This document shows, in pieces, positions 5,201 to 6,873 of a stretch of 6,873 nucleotides of DNA. Position numbers and translations under genes: made by a program. The stretch is taken from contig CAIXDY010000159.1 in NCBI GenBank assembly GCA_903918325.1, positions 1 through 6,873 of the forward strand, read 5' to 3'. The notes beneath the pieces were generated by a model. That model ran no database searches, was not told the DNA's origin, and saw only the letters and a program-made list of their open reading frames with translations. The stretch is from an uncultured Actinomycetes bacterium (GTDB lineage: Bacteria; Actinomycetota; Actinomycetes; Nanopelagicales; Nanopelagicaceae). Each line of letters opens with the position of its first letter. Within the stretch, counting starts at the first letter, position 1.

Positions 5201-6813
5201 TAACCGAGTGATTCGCCTGCCGCTTCTTCACGAGCTGCGGCATAGTCCTTAGAAGTACGCAGCGGAGTTTCGCGCAACATAAGGGCCAGGATTAGGCCGA
5301 GCAAAGTAATTGGTGCGGCGGCATAAAACACAATATGGAATGAGTTAACGAAGGCCTCTAGGGCCGTGTTCTTAATTACCGGTGGGAAAGTCTTCAGGAC
5401 TGCGGTGTTCGTTGTTAGCGCACCTAGCTTTGACATATCAAAACCAGAAAGCGCCGATGGATTTGTTTTAGCTAAATCACCAAAGCCTGATGCCATGTAA
5501 TGCACAACGCGGTTAGTCAAGATACTTCCAAAGATTGCCGTTCCGAAAACAGAACCAAGTGAGCGGAAGAAAGTATTTGAGCTAGTTGCTACACCCATAT
5601 CTTTAAATTCCACCGCATTTTGCAGGGCGATAACAATGGTCTGCATTGATAAGCCAAGTCCAGCACCCACCATGATCGCATAAATTGAAATCTCCCAATA
5701 TGGGGTGTCAATCTGCAAGCGAGTCATCAGCAAGATACCAAGGGTCATTAAAGCTGTTCCCATAATTGGGAAGCGCTTATAGTGACCGTGCTTTGAAATC
5801 ATTTTTCCAGAAACAATCGATGTTGAGACAATTCCAAGCATTAGCGGAATCAATTTAAGACCAGCTGATGTGGCGGTGTATCCCTTAACAACCTGGAAGT
5901 ACAGAGGCAACATAACGATTGCGCCGAACATACCCGCGCCGATAACTCCACCAAGGAGGGAAGTTATAGAGAAAGTGTGGTTTTTGAATAAATGCAGCGG
6001 CAAAATTGGCTCTTTAGCTTTGCCTTCCCACATCAAGAACAAAACTGCCAGTAATACGCCGGCAACTAAGTAACTGATTGTTCGACTATCTGTCCAGCCA
6101 TTTTGTGGGCCATAGATAGAAACCGAGAGCAGAATTAAACAAACTGAGGCGACCATCAAAATCGCACCAAGATAGTCAATTGAGTGTTCGCGTTTTACTT
6201 TAGGAATATGCAAAACCGCTGAAGTAATAATGAGTGATGCAATTCCGATAGGTAGGTTGATGTAGAAAATCCAACGCCAACCAGTAACACCCAAAATCGT
6301 GTGGTGGTCAGAGAAGAATCCACCTAGAAGTGGTCCAGCAACTGAGGACAAGCCCCAGACTGCGCCAAAGTAACCTTGATACTTTCCACGATCACGGGGC
6401 GGAACAATGTCACCGATGATTACGAAAGTAAGCGCCATTAATCCACCTGCGCCAAGACCTTGTAGTGCACGAGTAGCAATGAGCTGCGTCATGTTCTGTG
6501 AAGCGCCAGCTAGGAATGAACCGAGCAAGAAAGTAATGATTGCGAATTGGAAAACCACACGGCGTCCATAAATATCTGAAATTTTTCCGTACAGCGGGGT
6601 AGAAGCTGTAGAAGTCAGAAGGTAAGCAGTAACAACCCATGTGTAGTGGTTGAGACCGTTAAATTCTTCAACGATGTTTTTAAGCGCCGTTGAGACGATG
6701 GTCTGGTCAAGGGCGGCGAGCAGCATTCCGGTCATAAGGCCACCCAGGATGATCATGATTTCCTTGTGGGTGTGTTCCTTGGCCGATGCGTTAAGAGGCT
6801 GAGTTTTAGACAT
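5200..6813 (-). CDS. MFS transporter, DHA2 / EmrB-QacA family (14 helices)
   Basis: A 537-residue inner-membrane drug:H+ antiporter-2 family protein, likely exporting amphipathic toxic compounds in exchange for protons. Seen: a short charged N-terminus, then helix 1 with LDQTIVSTAL (35-44, Asp36; the LDxTIVNxALP motif), motif A YGKISDIYGRR (75-85), motif B RALQGLGAGG (115-124), motif C ending GPLLGG (160-165) and the family motif WRWIFYINLPIG (179-190). Overall length and hydrophobicity fit 14 helices. A long loop between the last two helices (about residues 435-480, containing TNPSALSGFDMSKLG and TFPPVIKN) is normal for the family. The ATG at 6813 is preceded by a TAACCT -10 box at 7 nt, so the message is probably leaderless. 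It is first in an operon with the DHA1-like gene and divergent from a probable ABC transporter ATPase gene. The substrate cannot be inferred. Confidence 0.93.
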   Translation of the reverse strand: MSKTQPLNASAKEHTHKEIMIILGGLMTGMLLAALDQTIVSTALKNIVEEFNGLNHYTWVVTAYLLTSTASTPLYGKISDIYGRRVVFQFAIITFLLGSFLAGASQNMTQLIATRALQGLGAGGLMALTFVIIGDIVPPRDRGKYQGYFGAVWGLSSVAGPLLGGFFSDHHTILGVTGWRWIFYINLPIGIASLIITSAVLHIPKVKREHSIDYLGAILMVASVCLILLSVSIYGPQNGWTDSRTISYLVAGVLLAVLFLMWEGKAKEPILPLHLFKNHTFSITSLLGGVIGAGMFGAIVMLPLYFQVVKGYTATSAGLKLIPLMLGIVSTSIVSGKMISKHGHYKRFPIMGTALMTLGILLMTRLQIDTPYWEISIYAIMVGAGLGLSMQTIVIALQNAVEFKDMGVATSSNTFFRSLGSVFGTAIFGSILTNRVVHYMASGFGDLAKTNPSALSGFDMSKLGALTTNTAVLKTFPPVIKNTALEAFVNSFHIVFYAAAPITLLGLILALMLRETPLRTSKDYAAAREEAAGESLG

Positions 6814-6816
6814 GGA

Positions 6817-6828
6817 GGTAAGGTTACC
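6817..6828. promoter_or_regulatory. Palindromic bidirectional promoter between DHA2 and ABC genes
   Basis: GGTAAGGTTACC has perfect 5-bp inverted arms (GGTAA/TTACC) around two bases. It holds two overlapping -10 hexamers: TAAGGT on the plus strand (6819-6824), 6 nt before GTG 6831, and TAACCT on the minus strand (6821-6826), 7 nt before ATG 6813. Both genes would be leaderless, with start points 18 bp apart and symmetric about the palindrome. The same palindrome could also serve as a repressor site. No good -35 is seen on either side. Confidence 0.55.
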
Positions 6829-6830
6829 GT

Positions 6831-6873
6831 GTGAAGTCGATTACCGCCCAACACCTAGTTAAGACCTATCGAA
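6831..6873 (+). CDS. Probable ABC transporter ATP-binding protein, first 14 codons
   Basis: The reading frame from GTG 6831 gives MKSITAQHLVKTYR and runs off the window. The I-x-A-x-x-LVKTYR pattern is the usual first strand and aromatic A-loop region of ABC transporter ATPases (KxY before the Walker A site), commonly seen in drug-exporter (DrrA-like) and other ABC-2 type ATPases. A TAA stop lies in frame at 6819-6821, and no other start codon lies between it and 6831, so GTG is the only possible start if the gene is real. A TAAGGT -10 box 6 nt upstream supports a leaderless start. The Walker motifs are outside the window, so the family call is tentative. Confidence 0.55.
   Translation, partial: MKSITAQHLVKTYR

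Noticed and set aside
4629..5252. A 207-codon open frame on the plus strand opposite the DHA1-like gene
   Set aside because: It is rich in Lys, Glu, Pro and Thr with no hydrophobic core or recognisable motif, lies wholly antisense to a clear MFS gene and its operon junction, and has no ribosome site. Typical antisense shadow.

Overview
The window looks like part of a small, streamlined, moderate-GC actinobacterial genome of the freshwater planktonic type (acI / Nanopelagicales-like). I infer this from an actinorhodopsin-type proton pump gene, a two-gene (heterodimeric) lycopene cyclase of the actinobacterial CrtYc/CrtYd kind, a Blh-type beta-carotene dioxygenase, an actinobacterial-type Bax inhibitor-1 family protein, very short or negative gaps between genes, and many apparently leaderless genes. 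The taxonomic placement is inference; no marker gene is present.

Left part (1-2377) is the phototrophy block. The 3' half of a rhodopsin gene enters from the left edge and ends at a strong hairpin terminator. A 78-residue three-helix membrane protein of unknown function follows. On the opposite strand lie crtYc and crtYd (transcribed right to left, overlapping by 11 nt). Divergent from crtYc is blh. Together these cover the last steps of retinal supply: lycopene to beta-carotene (CrtYc+CrtYd), beta-carotene to retinal (Blh), retinal bound to the rhodopsin lysine. Earlier carotenoid genes (crtE, crtB, crtI) are not in the window.

Middle part (2364-3976): a short-chain dehydrogenase/reductase on the minus strand whose 3' end overlaps the end of blh, and a divergently transcribed Bax inhibitor-1/YccA family membrane protein, the only first-of-unit gene here with a clear Shine-Dalgarno leader.

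Right part (3977-6873): a two-gene minus-strand operon of efflux-type major facilitator transporters, a 14-helix DHA2 (EmrB/QacA-like) protein followed, with a TAATG stop/start overlap, by a 12-helix DHA1-like protein. Divergent from it, 17 bp away, begins a gene (GTG at 6831) whose first 14 codons resemble the start of an ABC transporter ATPase; it runs off the right edge.

The most notable structural theme is transcriptional. Five first-of-unit starts have a TAnnnT -10 hexamer, and a sixth has a near match, placed 6-7 nt before the start codon, so transcription would begin at the first base of the start codon. At the right end two such promoters face each other on a shared palindrome, with the two start codons 18 bp apart. 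No stretch over 300 bases lacks a gene, and I see no RNA genes, mobile elements or CRISPR arrays.
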